From contig NC_066568.1 of the NCBI RefSeq assembly GCF_024679095.1, positions 354,448-418,447 on the forward strand: 64,000 nt of DNA. The letters run 5' to 3'. Position numbers and translations under genes: made by a program. Each line of letters begins with the position of its first letter. The first letter of the stretch is position 1. A model generated the notes under the pieces. That model saw only the letters and a program-made list of their open reading frames with translations, made no database searches and was not told the origin of the DNA. This DNA comes from Eriocheir sinensis. Taxonomy: Eukaryota; Arthropoda; Malacostraca; Decapoda; Varunidae. Of this stretch, positions 1-11,313 are shown one piece after another.

Positions 1-1389
1 AGACAGTGTTTCTTCAATCCTAGTGAGTGCTTCCAGTGTCAACATATAACACACCTGCAGATTCAGATAACTTATTCCAGTGGTGTCAAGAAAAGATTAT
101 TGACATTGTACGACAGTGAAGTGAATTTTCACTTGTTTGTCAAGTTATTTAGCCTTTATTAAGAGTTCATTCCCCATGACTAGATTTAGTAGTGGCCAGC
201 CCTAAAAGTTATTAATGTATGATAGGTATGAGTGATGATGGATGTTGGCACTTTGATACACATAGTTATTATTAGATATGTTGCCAGCATCATTGTTCAA
301 GTATTAGTTACTGTTATATATGTAGACACTCGCTTTGTGAATGACCAGCCCCCTAAAAGTGGGTTAGCTTGTGTGGTAGGTGGTACAAGTGCAGATGAAT
401 GTTGGCACTCAGAAGCATCACTTATTGTTAAATATGTAGATAAAGTCTTTGTTTGCCTTGGTTTCCGCGTAAAGCTGCCGCATTTTAGGGCAACTAAGCC
501 TGATTTAAGTGACCATCCTCTCATAATAAGTCCTGTCCAGCAGAGAGCGCAAAATAATATTTAGAGTACTCCATTCACTATGATTTCCCAACGAGGCACG
601 GTCTCTCACTCACTCGCTGGTCCCCCAGCAAAGATAGACTGTCACACTTGGCGGTCATGTTTACTTCGTGACGTCATGGAAACGTTACAAAGTCACGTGA
701 GTGAAAATACCGGGAGGGGGCGGAGCCAAGCTGGCTTCACTCTTGTGACTTCATGCCCTCTCCTTGCATTCTTCCTCCAAGATGCCACCGACGGTCTCAC
801 TCCAGTCCTGCTTCAGCAGCCTACAATGTCCCTAACAGAGAGAAGTATTGCATCTTTCAGCTTTGGATAACTTTTTCTTAAGTACCGGCATTCATTCTAA
901 AGTAAGTAATATTTACTGTCATCATTAATTAAAGGAGGAAATAGTGAATGGCATTCCCCTTCACTCTTCCTATATTACGAGATAGAATGAACCCACATTC
1001 TTCATTTTCCAACTTCGTTTTATTCTTTCTTTTCATCCAATGCAACGGTGATGACGGCCAACTCTGCTTGTGAAAACTCACACATCCTCCATCAAAATTA
1101 ATGGTGCGACTCATCTGCTGAGGAAGTGACAATGACATGGGTCCCGCAACCTGAACAAGCACATTTCTTGACTCGGACCGTGATATGAGCGAAAACGTTC
1201 GTTGACTTGAGCGTCACTATCTCCATTGCATGAGTAGGGCCTGTGGAAGCAACTTGGTACAGCAGCTCACCTTCAATAAGCTCCCCTCCTCCCCCACGCT
1301 CTCTCTCTCTCTCTCTCTCTTCCTTCAACTTAATATCAACTAGAGTAGAAATGCAACGTTTTGGAGCCTTCTGATTAATGTAGAATCAC
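1..1389. other. No gene recognised
   Basis: Both strands carry only short open frames with no recognisable family. There is a short CT tract near 1302-1320. I see no RNA gene, and no transposon end that I can defend. Confidence 0.5.
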
Positions 1390-1462
1390 TTAGGTTTAAG
1401 GACAGACCACCTAGTCTGGACCATGGGGTCTGTGTGGTCTGATTTTCTATGTAATTCTATGT

Positions 1463-1557
<95 letters not shown>
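1390..1557 (+). repeat. CR1-type LINE 3' end with (CT)n tail
   Basis: The stretch at about 1390-1465 matches the 3' end of the minus-strand LINE near 23936-24000. Both share the 'acagaccacctag' core, the 'gtgtggtctg' block and a run-off into 'taattctct'. Here the end carries the ATTCTATG-like repeats that typify CR1 tails, followed by about 92 bp of pure CT. It is therefore a 5'-truncated LINE copy rather than an independent microsatellite. Confidence 0.55.
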
Positions 1558-1560
<3 letters not shown>

Positions 1561-1661
1561 CGTATATTCATTTTCTTCCTTGTTTGTGTTCTTGTTTTCT
1601 CCCTCCTTTTAGTTTCCTCCTTTCCTTCCTTCCTTTCCTCCCTCCTTCCTCTTTTCCTTAA

Positions 1662-2288
1662 GGCGGTGTCACACTAGTACTTTTTCCGTCAACTTTTTCC
1701 GTCGTTTTTCTGAAAATCGTCGATATCTTGGCTGCAGCCTGTCACACACAAACGGTGTTTCGTCTGAAACTTTCCGTCCGCACAGACCAAGGAATGTAAA
1801 CAAACATGGAGTCCACGCTGCGGCAAAGATACGCTGCTCTGAACCTAATACTATGTATTGTGAGACTTAGACGAGCTAAACAAGCCAAAAAGCGTGCATG
1901 GATGCGCTCATGGTTGGCTCGTCGGGAAAGAGAAAGTGTGTACCGCAGGCTGTTAATAGAGCTGAGTTTAGAGGATCATGAGACTCTGAAGAATTGGATC
2001 AGGTTGGACAAGAGCCAGTACCACAGACTTCTGGAGTTAGTGACACCTCTCATTGCCAGAAGTGACACCAGGATGAGGAAGGCTGTCACTGCAGGAGAGC
2101 GTTTGAGACAGGTTGAAGCCACGCGGAAAGTCTCGGTCTTGGTCTTGGAAATGTAGACAAAGGCGGAAATTTGAAGGCGGAAACGATCCTGATCGTCTGA
2201 CAAATTCATACGATAAGTTCATGCGGAACGATGAAAAATCGACGGAAATCGCATTAATCGACAGAAAAAGTGCTAGTGTGACACCGCC
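1662..2288 (+). mobile_element. Short PIF/Harbinger-type DNA transposon
   Basis: A 16-bp terminal inverted repeat is seen: GGCGGTGTCACACTAG at 1662-1677 and its reverse complement at 2273-2288. TTA lies just outside both ends (1658-1660, with one extra A, and 2289-2291), which fits the TWA target duplication of PIF/Harbinger elements. The 627-bp body holds a fragment of a Harbinger-like transposase (1806-2156). It is too short to be autonomous, so I read it as an internally deleted copy. Two foldback elements later in the window have related ends. Confidence 0.75.
1806..2156 (+). pseudogene. Harbinger transposase N-terminal fragment
   Basis: This 116-residue open frame begins with ATG shortly after the left inverted repeat. 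Residues about 30-95 have the basic Trp/Arg-rich segment (RAWMRSWLARR), then an acidic-hydrophobic helix block, then 'RMRKAVTAGERL'. That order is typical of the region ahead of the DDE nuclease in HARBI1/PIF transposases. The DDE catalytic part is entirely missing: the frame ends within about 130 bp of the right end. It is a relic that could at most bind DNA or protein. Family membership is from recalled motif order, not a search. Confidence 0.65.
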
Positions 2289-2439
2289 TTACGTTCTCTC
2301 GATCCTCTCCTCTCTCTCCCTCTCCCTCTCTCGCCTCCTCCCACATCCTCCCTCCCTCACATCCTTCCCTTCTCTCTCTCTTCAGCTTTCTTCCCTTCCT
2401 CCTCCTCTTCTTTGTTTTATTGTTCCTTCTTTCTTCTTT

Positions 2440-3405
2440 TCCCCAACCACCACCGCTGCGCCGCCCCACCCCTCACCACCACCGCGTCGCCCCCCCCTCA
2501 CCACCACCGCTGCACCGCCCCCCCCCCGTCACCACCACCACCGCGCCGCCCCCCCCTCACCACCACCGCTGCACCGCCCCCCCGTCACCACCACCACCGC
2601 GCCGCCCCCCCCTCACCACCACCGCTGCACCGCCCCCCCCCGTCACCACCACCACCGCGCCGCCCCCCCCTCACCACCACCACCGCTGCCCCCTCACCAC
2701 CACCACCGCCCCCCTCACCACCACCACCGCGACGCCCCCCCCTCACCACCACCACCGGGCCGCCCCCCCCTCACCACCACCGCCGCGGCGCCCCCCCCGT
2801 CACCACCACCCCCGCGCCGCCCACCCCGTCACCACCACCACCGCGCCGCCCACCCCGTCACCACCACCACCGCGCCGCCCCCCCCTCACCACCACCACCG
2901 CGACGCCCCCCCCTCACCACCACCACCGCGCCGCCCCCCCCTCACCACCACCGCTGCACCGCCCCCCCCTCACCACCACCACCGCGACGCCCCTCACCAC
3001 CACCGCCGCGCCGCCCCCCCGTCCCCACCACCCCCGCGCCCCCTCACCACCACCGCCGCGCCGCCCCCAATCACCACCACCAGCGCGACGCCGTCCCCTC
3101 ACCACCACCCCCGCGCCGCCCCCTCACCACCACCGCCGCCCCCCTCACCACCACCGCCGCCCGCCCCCTCACCACCACCACCGCGCCCCCACGTCACCAC
3201 CACCACCGCGCCGCCCACCCCACACCACCAAAACCGCGCCGCCCTCTCCACCACCACCGCGACGCCCTCACCACCACCGCCTGACGCCCCCTCACCACCA
3301 CCACCGCGCCGCCCCCCCCGCCCCCCCCCCGCCGCGCCGCCCCCCCCTCACCACCACCACCGCGCCGCTACCCCCTCACCACCACCAGCCCCCCCTCACC
3401 ACCAC

Positions 3406-3410
<5 letters not shown>
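2440..3410 (+). repeat. GC-rich CACCACCACCG minisatellite
   Basis: About 970 bp of imperfect 24-30 bp repeats built from CACCACCACCGCG and CGCCCCCCCCTCA. All forward frames are open or nearly so and would encode Pro/His/Ala/Thr-rich polymers, but the same low complexity in three frames argues against a gene. Strand asymmetry is extreme: C on plus, G on minus. It ends in a short GA tract at about 3411-3436. Confidence 0.85.
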
Positions 3411-3439
<29 letters not shown>

Positions 3440-3446
3440 CTCTCTC

Positions 3447-3745
3447 TATCTCTGCCAGTCCTTTCTCGTGGACAAAGTAATACTGAAGTCCTGGCCAGAA
3501 ATATGTACGTCTCTCCTACAGTGACGTGGACCATTTTAAGGCAGACTCTGGAGAAATCCACCCTTCTTCAGCTACTTTAGTTATTTCATTTCTTTACTCC
3601 TCCGCCCTCTCCCTCTCCCTCTCCCTCTCCCTCTCTCTCCCTCCCTCTGCCAGCTCCTTCTCCTGGACACAGTAACATTGAGGTCCTGGGCCAGAAGTGT
3701 ATCAATGTCCCCTATCGTTAGGGACCATTTTAAGGCAGACTCTTG
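3447..3745 (+). repeat. Diverged direct duplication, about 190 bp period
   Basis: Two related blocks follow one another, at about 3450-3560 and 3640-3745. Both contain 'ggac(a)cagtaa', 'gaggtcctgg(g)ccagaa' and 'gaccattttaaggcagactct'-type segments, separated by CT-rich sequence. No gene is evident. From 3746 to 4620 I see no recognisable feature apart from short frames. Confidence 0.5.
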
Positions 3746-4621
3746 CGGAATGGCAGAGTTACGAATGAACTAAAACGCCTCCTTACGAGTGTATTAACTT
3801 ACTGAATTTTTCAACGCCCTAACGACGAGTTTTTTATTCGGCTAGGTAAAACACTCTCGTTACCTGTCTCTAGATGTCCCACAAAACATCACTTTTTGGC
3901 GTTATTTGACTTTTTTGCAGTGGCCGAAAGAGAGGCCAACTTCGGGAGGAGAGGCGTCAAGATACTTTCACCTTGAAAGAGTTCAAGTCGCAGGCAGAAG
4001 GAAGTACAGATGAAGGAAGATTGTTCCAGAGTTTACCAGCGTGAGGATGAAGGAGTGAAGATGCTGGATGACTCTTGCATAAGGGATTTGGACAGTATAG
4101 GGATGAGCATGAGTAGAATGTCCTGTGCAGCGGAGCCGCGGGAGGGTGGGATGCAGTTAGTAAGATCAGAATAGCAGTCAGCGTGAAAATATCGATAAAG
4201 AAAGAGAGGCAACATGGCGGCGGAATTTAAGAGGCAGAAGACTGTCAGCAAGAGGAGGGCAGTTGGTGAGACGAAGAGCCTTACTCCACTCTGTCCAGGA
4301 CAGCTGTGCATATGAGGGCCCCCCCCCCCCACACACACACACACAAACACAGGTGAGATGCATACTCCACACGCTGCTTCCTCTGCATGGCGTAACGATG
4401 TGTGTTGTGTTTCAAAGTACTATTTCATTGGCTTGGGAAGAACAAATGTTGCGCCTCACTAAATAAAACACGAAAAACAGGTTTCCTTGACACAGTTCTC
4501 TTAGTCACTCACTGAAAAGATTATCAACACTCTAAATCTTAGACTTGAAACAGAAAACGAATCGGTTGTGAAAGAAAACACTTTCACAGAAGTTCATAAA
4601 GTTACCCTGAAAAATGTAATG

Positions 4622-4636
4622 AGAAGAAGAGAACGG

Positions 4637-4687
<51 letters not shown>

Positions 4688-4779
4688 GATGAACACACAC
4701 AGCACAACCGTAGACTGTAACAAAAAACAGTGACTCCGTACAGCACAGGAAGGTTCTCTCAGCCAAGGGCAAGTTGGGG

Positions 4780-4847
<68 letters not shown>

Positions 4848-5045
4848 CAGCTGCACTTTGCCCCGGTGTTCGCCTCCGTCACCTTGGGTGTGGCGCACGT
4901 ACCCACCAAGGCGAGGACGAGGAAGCAGCGCCAAGGAAGGCAGGAAACAAGTGGACGATAAGGGACAACACGCACAGGAAACAGAGACTGATGAAGAGAC
5001 AGACAGAAAAACAGAGAAAGAAACAAAAAACCAAATATAAACTGT

Positions 5046-5097
<52 letters not shown>

Positions 5098-5227
5098 ACG
5101 GAAGGGTCAATGGACAACAATATCTTCCGAGGAAAGGAAAACTATAGAGAAAACAGCACAGAAAGATGGGAAGCAGGAGTGTACGGAGAGGTGGGTGCTG
5201 CTGCTGCTGCTGCTGAAGAGGACTCGG

Positions 5228-5290
<63 letters not shown>

Positions 5291-5425
5291 ATAGTAGTAG
5301 TAGTTGTAGTGGTAGTAGTAGTAGTGATGGTAGCAGTAGTAGTAGTAGTAGTAGTAGTAATAGTAGTAGTAGTTGTAGTGGTAGTAGTAGAAGTAGTAGT
5401 AGCAGTAGTAGTAGTAGTAGTTATT
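4622..5425. repeat. Microsatellite cluster (GA, CA, GT, AGT)
   Basis: Four pure or nearly pure tracts lie within 800 bp: (GA)n at about 4640-4684, (CA)n at about 4783-4846, (GT)n at about 5044-5096, and an interrupted (AGT)n array at about 5229-5425. The AGT array contains a roughly 75-bp duplicated internal block. Long open frames here are artefacts of the repeats. Confidence 0.9.
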
Positions 5426-5454
5426 GTCAAACATTATGACCATGCCGCAGAAAC

Positions 5455-6795
5455 TTTTAGAGGAAGTGGCGTCATTGTGACAAAAGACGGACAACGACAC
5501 TTAGGTGCAGTGATCGGGACAGAGGTATATAAGAAGGAGTACGTGGGAGACAAAGTAGCTGAATGGGTGAAGGAAATAGAAGCTTTGTCTGCCATTGCCA
5601 AGACTGAGCCACACGCTGCCTATTCAGCCACGGCATCCAACATCGGTGGACGTTCCTGATGCGCACCATCCCCGGCATCAGTCCACTCCTCCGACCACTG
5701 GAAAATGCCGTCAAGAATGTATTCTTGCCGGCGCTGGTGAAATCTCATGCTTTGGGGGAGGAGGAGAGGGATATGCTAGCCCTTCTCCCAAGACTGGGTG
5801 GGATGGGGATCACCAACCCTGAGAAGCTGGCAGATAAGGAGAACCAAAACTCCATCAGCCTTACCAGGTCACTCATCAACAGGATCATCGCTCAGGAGGC
5901 AGAGGGCGAGAGAGACCAAACAGAAATAAGAGATATTAAAAGAAAAATCTCAGAAGAAAGGCAACAGGCCCAAAAAGACGAGCTGGACCGTCTTACACAC
6001 CACCTGTCCACAGAAATGGGTAGAAAAATACACACAGCACAGGAGGCAGGCGCCTCTAACTGACTAACGTCATTACCAATCGGAGCAAAGGGCTTCAGCC
6101 TCAACAAACAAGAATTTGTCGACGCCATTGCTCTGAGATATGGCTGGCCGATTGAGGGACTGCCTGATCTCTGTGCATGTGGATCACCAAATGATGTCAC
6201 CCACACCATGACATGTAAAAAAGGAGGCTTCGTCTGTATTCGACACGATGAAGTGAGGGATCTGACAGCCAGCATGCTCGGGGAGGTATGCCAAGACGTC
6301 ACTACCGAGCCGGCACTGCTTCCCCTGGACGGCGAACACCTTCGGTACAGGACAGCCAATACCTCACAGGAGGCACGGGTTGATGTAAGTGCCCGCGGAT
6401 TCTAGGTGCGCGGACAGCGGGCGTTCATGGACATCCGCATATTCGACCCGATGGCTGCCTGTCACCGTGAGCTGGCCCTGCAAGCCGCCCACCACAGGAA
6501 CGAGCAGGAGAAGACAATGGCATACGGTGAAAGAATCCAACATGTGGATCAGGGCAGCTTCACCCCCCTCGTCTTCACCACATCCGGCGGGATGGGTCCC
6601 AGGGCCCAATGCTTCTACGCACGCCTAGCGGAACTAATCTCAGAAAAGAAGCAACAGCCAAGGAGTCACGTTGTCGCCAGAAGGAGGTGTCGCCTCTCGT
6701 TCTCCCTGCTCAGGTCGGCCATCCTATGTCTCAGGGGCACCAGACACTCTGGCCCAAAAGCCACCACCATCTCCAATATGGACCCAACCGGGTAG
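5455..6795 (+). pseudogene. Reverse-transcriptase element C-terminal remnant
   Basis: Broken frames together give the C-terminal half of a metazoan retroelement polyprotein. In order they show a segment around 5480-5640 ('GQRHLGAVIGT', 'EIEALSAIAKTEPHAAYSA'), a 'RTIPGISPLL...PLE' segment from 5656, and 'LPRLGGMGI'. From about 6085 comes a Cys/His block (CACGSPNDVTHTMTC, then a conserved GGF and RH) followed by 'RDLTASMLGEVC', and finally 'SFTPLVFTTSGGMGP' and 'CRLSFSLLRSAILCLRG'. I recognise this order from many invertebrate RT-containing proteins, where it follows the polymerase. Stops or shifts near 5630, 6062 and 6404 and the absence of the polymerase core make it a relic. The exact retroelement clade is uncertain. 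Confidence 0.7.
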
Positions 6796-6796
6796 T

Positions 6797-7842
6797 GGTC
6801 ATAAACCTACCCAAAGTGACCATTCCTCCCCCCCCCACCCCCAACCCCAACCCCCCCACCCACCCCCACCCCCACCCCAAACCCCACCACCTTCCACGCC
6901 ATCGTGTCTCCCCCCTACCCCCCGGAGGCCTGAGCGTCACCCTCCTGCCGGGGATTGGTTAGGGGCGTCCTTTCTCGCCGTGCCGGGGCGTCGCCCTCCT
7001 GCCGGGGATCGGTTAGCGCGAGCGGTGACTTGTTCGGGGGATCGGTTAGGGGCGTCCTTTCGCACCGTGCCGGGGCGTCCTTTCGCCCCAGTGCCGGGGG
7101 ATCGGGTAGGGGCGTCCTTTCGCACCGTGTCGGGGCGTCACCCTCCTGCCGGGGGATCGGTTAGGGGCGTCCTTTCGCCCCAGTGCCGGGGGATCGGTTA
7201 GGGGCGTCCTTTCGCACCGTGTCGGGGCGTCACCCTCCTGCCGGGGGATCGGGTAGGGGCGTCCTTTCGCACCGTGTCGGGGCGTCACCCTCCTGCCGGG
7301 GGATCGGGTAGGGGCGTCCTTTCGCACCGTGTCGGGGCGTCACCCTCCTGCCGGGGGATCGGTTAGGGGCGTCCTTTCGCCCCAGTGCCGGGGGATCGGC
7401 TAGGGGCCTCCATTCGCACCGTACCGGGGCGTCACCCTCCTGCCGGGGGATCGGCTAGGGCGTCCTTTCGCCCCAGTGCCGGGGATCGGTTAGGGGCGTC
7501 CTTTCGCACCGTGTCGGGGCGTCACTCTCCCAGTGCCGGGGATCGACCAGGGGCGTCCTTTCGCACCGTGTCGGGCGTCACCCTCCTGCCGGGGGATCGG
7601 CGTCCTTTCGCACCGTGCCGGGCGTCACCCTCCTGCCGGGGATCGGTTAGCGGCGTGACTTTCGCACCGTGTCGGGGCGTCACCTCCTCTCCCTCTTCCC
7701 TCCCGCTATTGATTTTTCCAGTTTGCCAGCATGTGTGCGTGTCCCCCTCCCCACCCTCGCAGCGGCGTGACTTGATGGTCAGTCTGAGGGCGTCACCCTC
7801 CTCCCTCTACCCGCTATTGATTTTTCAGTTTGCCAGCATATG

Positions 7843-7883
<41 letters not shown>

Positions 7884-8332
7884 ATATTGACGGGAGTTAT
7901 ATCGATTGTCTTTTCAGTGAGGGGCTTATATTAAAAAAGAAAAAAAAAAAAAAAAAATGTTATATTATTATTTTATAGTCTATTCTATTTTATTTTTATT
8001 AATTTGTTTTCTTAATCCAGGCTAATTTTTTCTTAATCCAGACTAACTATATGCCTAAAAAAAAAAAAAAAACACACAATTAAAAAAAAAAAGATTACAC
8101 ACTCAACGTCACAACGTACACAAAAAAACAATACAACCAAACCCACCATCTTTTTTTTCCCCTCCCCAAAATAAATCAAGAGACACTTACAACATGCCCA
8201 AAGACAGCCCCCAAAAAGACAGACAAAAGGAGTACGACAACAAGTACATAAAAAATATACAAAAAACAAGTACATATATATAAATATATATAAAACACAC
8301 ACAGAGAGTATATATATAAAAAAAAATGATTT
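6797..8332 (+). repeat. Tandem unit, copy 1, with GC-rich minisatellite
   Basis: The unit starts at 'gtggtcataaa..cctacccaaagtgacc' and runs through a G/C-rich minisatellite at about 6940-7690. That minisatellite repeats GGGGATCGGTTAGGGGCGTC and 'cctttcgcaccgtgccgggg' in roughly 50-60 bp steps. It is followed by a (GT)n tract at 7842-7882, an A-rich tract, the 'ttaatccaggctaa' pair and a 'tacatatatataaa' AT-rich end. The same order recurs in the next unit. Reading frames through it are repeat artefacts. Confidence 0.8.
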
Positions 8333-9005
8333 GTGGTCATAAATAAACCCACCCAAAGTGACCCCCCACCCCCACCCACCCCAAACCCGACCACCTTCCA
8401 CGCCGGGGATCGGGGCGTCCTACCCCCGGAGGCCTGAGCGTCACCCTCCTGCCGGGGATTGGTTAGGGGCGTCCTTTCGCGCCGTGCCGGGGCGTCGCCC
8501 TCCTGCCGGGGATCGGTTAGCGCGAGCGGTGCCTTGTTCGGGGGATCGGTTAGGGGCGTCCTTTCGCCCCAGTGCCGGGGGATCGGGTAGGGGCCTCCTT
8601 TCGCACCGTACCGGGGCGTCACCCTCCTGCCGGGGGATCGGTATGGGGCGTCCTTTCGCCCCAGTGCCGGGGGATCGGTTAGGGGCCTCCTTTCGCACCG
8701 TGCCGGGGCGTTACCCTCCTGCCGGGGGATCGGTCCTTTCGCACCGTGCCGGGGCGTCACTCTCCTGCCGGGGATCGGTTAGCGCGAGCGGTGACTTGTT
8801 GGGCGGAGGCCTGTGGCTACCTTTCCCCCTCCCTCTCCCTCTTCCCCTCCCGCTATTGATTTTTTTTCCAGTTTGCCAGCATGTGTGTGCGTGTCCCCCT
8901 CTATTCCCCACCCCTCGCGAGCGGTGACTTGATGGTCAGTCTGAGGGTACCATTACCCCTCCCTCTCCCTCTACCCGCTATTGATTTTTTCAGTTTGCCA
9001 GCATA

Positions 9006-9068
<63 letters not shown>

Positions 9069-9577
9069 GTTGATTTTCATATTGACTGGAGTTATATCGA
9101 TTGTCTTTTCAGTGAGGGGGTAGGAACGGGAAAAGTAGATTTTATACATTTTGATTGAAATATAGTGGAAAAAAAATGGTATGATAAGTTATTATATTAC
9201 CTTAATCTAGTCTATTTTATTTGTTCTTTCTTAATCCAGGCTAATTTGTTCTTTCTTAATCCAGACTAAATACATGCTAAGCCTAAAAACAAAAATACAC
9301 AATCGCCATAAAAAAAAAGACATATTACAAACTCACACCGTACAGGCTCAAAGAAATACAATGGAAACCCACCCATCCTACCCTTTTTTTTTCCCTCCCC
9401 CCAAAATAAATCCTAATTGAAAGAGACATATTACAAACTTATGTCGTACATGCCCAAAGACAGCCCATAAAAGGATGACAACACGAGTACATATACAAAT
9501 GAAGAAAAAAAATACACAACACAAGTACATATATATAAAAAATAATACACACAGAGCGAGTACATATATAAAAAAAA
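8333..9577 (+). repeat. Tandem unit, copy 2, with GC-rich minisatellite
   Basis: This copy repeats the order of copy 1: 'gtggtcataaataaacccacccaaagtgacc', the GC-rich minisatellite at about 8400-8800, a (GT)n tract at about 9008-9064, the 'ttaatccagactaa' pair, and an AT-rich 'acatatataaaaaaaaatgatt' end. It has fewer minisatellite units than copy 1. Its right edge abuts the last frame of the Polinton-like block. Confidence 0.8.
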
Positions 9578-9584
9578 ATGATTG

Positions 9585-9899
9585 TTAAGCACTAAATATA
9601 GGAGTCTCATCAAGAACATTTATAATATTATTCACGTCCATGCTATGAGAAAAATTCAAAGAATTGAAAGCTGAAGGAAGGTCAGTGCTTGAGAAGCTTT
9701 CATTTGTTTCGTCCGCACAAGCCGCATTGGAAGGGCCCGGTTGTGGCGCGAGATTTTCTTCAGCGGCCGCAGCTGCTGCACGCCGCGCTGGTGGGTCTTC
9801 AAAGACGAGTTTCTTGGTCACAGAGATATTTTTTTTCATTGGTTTTCCCCGACCGTACGCCGCTGCTGAGGAGAAGAGACCCGCCTCACGTTTGGCCAC
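9585..9899 (-). other. Ala-rich open frame overlapping end of spliced gene
   Basis: A 104-residue frame, opening with GTG at 9899, overlaps the last part of exon 3 in another frame. It reads into 'MKKNISVTKKLVFEDPP', an Ala run, and a Ser/Asn-rich tail. An A6 run at 9907-9912 (minus sense) lies just before it. This could be the true C-terminus of the spliced gene, reached by a further splice or by a homopolymer error, or a chance frame. No family is recognised. Confidence 0.3.
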
Positions 9900-10284
9900 C
9901 TGAAGTTTTTTCTCCCAACTTTATGGAGGCTCTTCTGAGACAGTCTTGGGTCCCGGTGTTCTTGCTGCTTCGGCAAATTATTCTTTTTCATTCTTCGCCG
10001 CCGTTCTTGTCCCCGGTCGCGATCTTGTCGTCTCTGGTGCGTCTCCTGCTGCTCGCTACGCCCCTGCTGCTGGAGCTGCCGCAACACTTCCGCCATATGC
10101 TGCATTTTTTTTTCCAGTCGTGATTGACGCATTTCATGATCTTTTTGCTGCAGACGACTTCGCCGCCGCTCTCGCGATTCAGCGCCCGACGGAGAGTCAA
10201 GACACACCATCACCGAAGCGTGTCTGTTGTTGTTGCCGTGGACTTATGAAAAGATAGAAAAACATTATTAGACAAAAAAAAAAT

Positions 10285-10379
<95 letters not shown>

Positions 10380-10933
10380 AAGAATAAAAAAATACTTACT
10401 ATGCGTTACGCTGTCCGGTGGGTCGTTCTTCAGATGAGACACTGGTAATGGAGGTATCACATCCTTCAGAAGTCGCAGAAGTCCTTCCCTCAGCACACGC
10501 CGCCCCATTTTACCGACACCTCCCAACGCGCCGCGGTTGTTGTTGCCCAATGACTCGCCCGTGATGTGTTCACCGGTAGACTTGGGAGTTTCTGGAACAT
10601 CCCCCGCCTCACCACCACCAACATCCGCTGAAATGACAAGAAATATATATATATTTTTTTAAACACAATGAATAAGAAATACACACACACCAGCGCTTGT
10701 GCGCGCAGAAAAAAAAAAATACAAGAGGCGGATATCTCACCTTCGTTTCTGGGATGTGATGTGTTATCCACGGCTTCAGCTTGGGATGTGTTATCCATGG
10801 CTTCAACTTCTAATGCGGCTTGACCCATTATCTGATCGTCAACATCGTCAGCATGAAGAGTTGCAGCGGCAGCGTGGGGCTGTTGTTGTTGTTGTTGTTG
10901 TTGTAAGTTCATGACGGCGAAGACTTCCTCCAT
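9836..10933 (-). CDS. Spliced terminal gene, three exons, unknown function
   Basis: I infer three exons: 10933-10741, 10627-10400 and 10242-9836. Both introns have good GT-AG ends: a GAAG|GTGAG donor with TTTCAG acceptor, then a CATA|GTAAGT donor with a T-rich tract and CATAAG acceptor. The reading phase is kept across both joins (split codons after 1 nt each time). Exon 1 starts at ATG and has a run of eight Gln. Exon 2 is Gly/Glu-rich, then hydrophobic ('LREGLLRLLKDVIPPLP'). Exon 3 is Arg/Gln-rich and probably coiled-coil. I see no known family and no LxCxE motif. It is downstream of the protease on the same strand with its own upstream region. It may be an accessory or early gene of the element, or a host gene; the former is favoured by position. 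Confidence 0.5.
10289..10376. repeat. (CT)n microsatellite inside intron 2
   Basis: About 88 bp of pure CT (GA on the minus strand) lies inside the inferred second intron, well away from the branch/acceptor region. Confidence 0.85.
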
Positions 10934-10939
10934 GACGCT

Positions 10940-11230
10940 CCTCTCGCAACGTTAGGGGACTGACTGACTAAGCTACCCGGGGTTATTTGGGGCATATGCG
11001 CACACTACCACAAGCCTTTTCTTCTTCCGAGGCTACCCCAGGTTATAGGGGACACGCCCACACATGTATGCAAACACGCGCGCACATGCCCAAAACCACA
11101 AGCCATTCTTCTTCCGAACAATAGGAAAGCGTGAACAAACTCACACCCACCCGGTCACGTCGCACGAAAAAAAAAAACAGAATCCTGTTCTTAATAACTA
11201 CATATAATTGCACACACACACACACACATG
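10940..11230 (-). promoter_or_regulatory. Candidate promoter region with direct repeat
   Basis: The 380 bp between the protease stop and the start of the spliced gene holds a diverged direct repeat of about 60-95 bp (near 10972-11035 and 11033-11122). Each copy has 'ctacc..ggttat..gggg', a purine/pyrimidine alternating CA-rich part, and 'ccacaagcc..ttcttcttccga'. A CA tract follows at about 11214-11228. The position directly upstream of exon 1 suggests regulation, but no TATA box is clear. Confidence 0.3.
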
Positions 11231-11313
11231 CCATAAATGAATAAGCTACATGCTACTTCTCTACATTTTTTACACACACACATACACATTATTATCATGT
11301 AACATTTAATTAG

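Noticed and set aside
2113..3580. Long Pro/His/Thr-rich frames in three registers
   Set aside because: All three frames are open because of the minisatellite; none has a recognisable domain and the repeat explains them.
4730..5659. 309-residue frame through CA, GT and AGT repeats
   Set aside because: It is mainly polymeric His/Thr, Cys/Val and Val runs; only the last 60 residues belong to the retroelement relic.
6671..8927. Several 100-190 residue frames in the GC-rich units
   Set aside because: Frames occur on both strands through tandem repeats with no domain.
10490..10933. Single 147-residue frame as one protein
   Set aside because: The middle reads through an intron with good GT-AG ends; the spliced model gives a coherent product.
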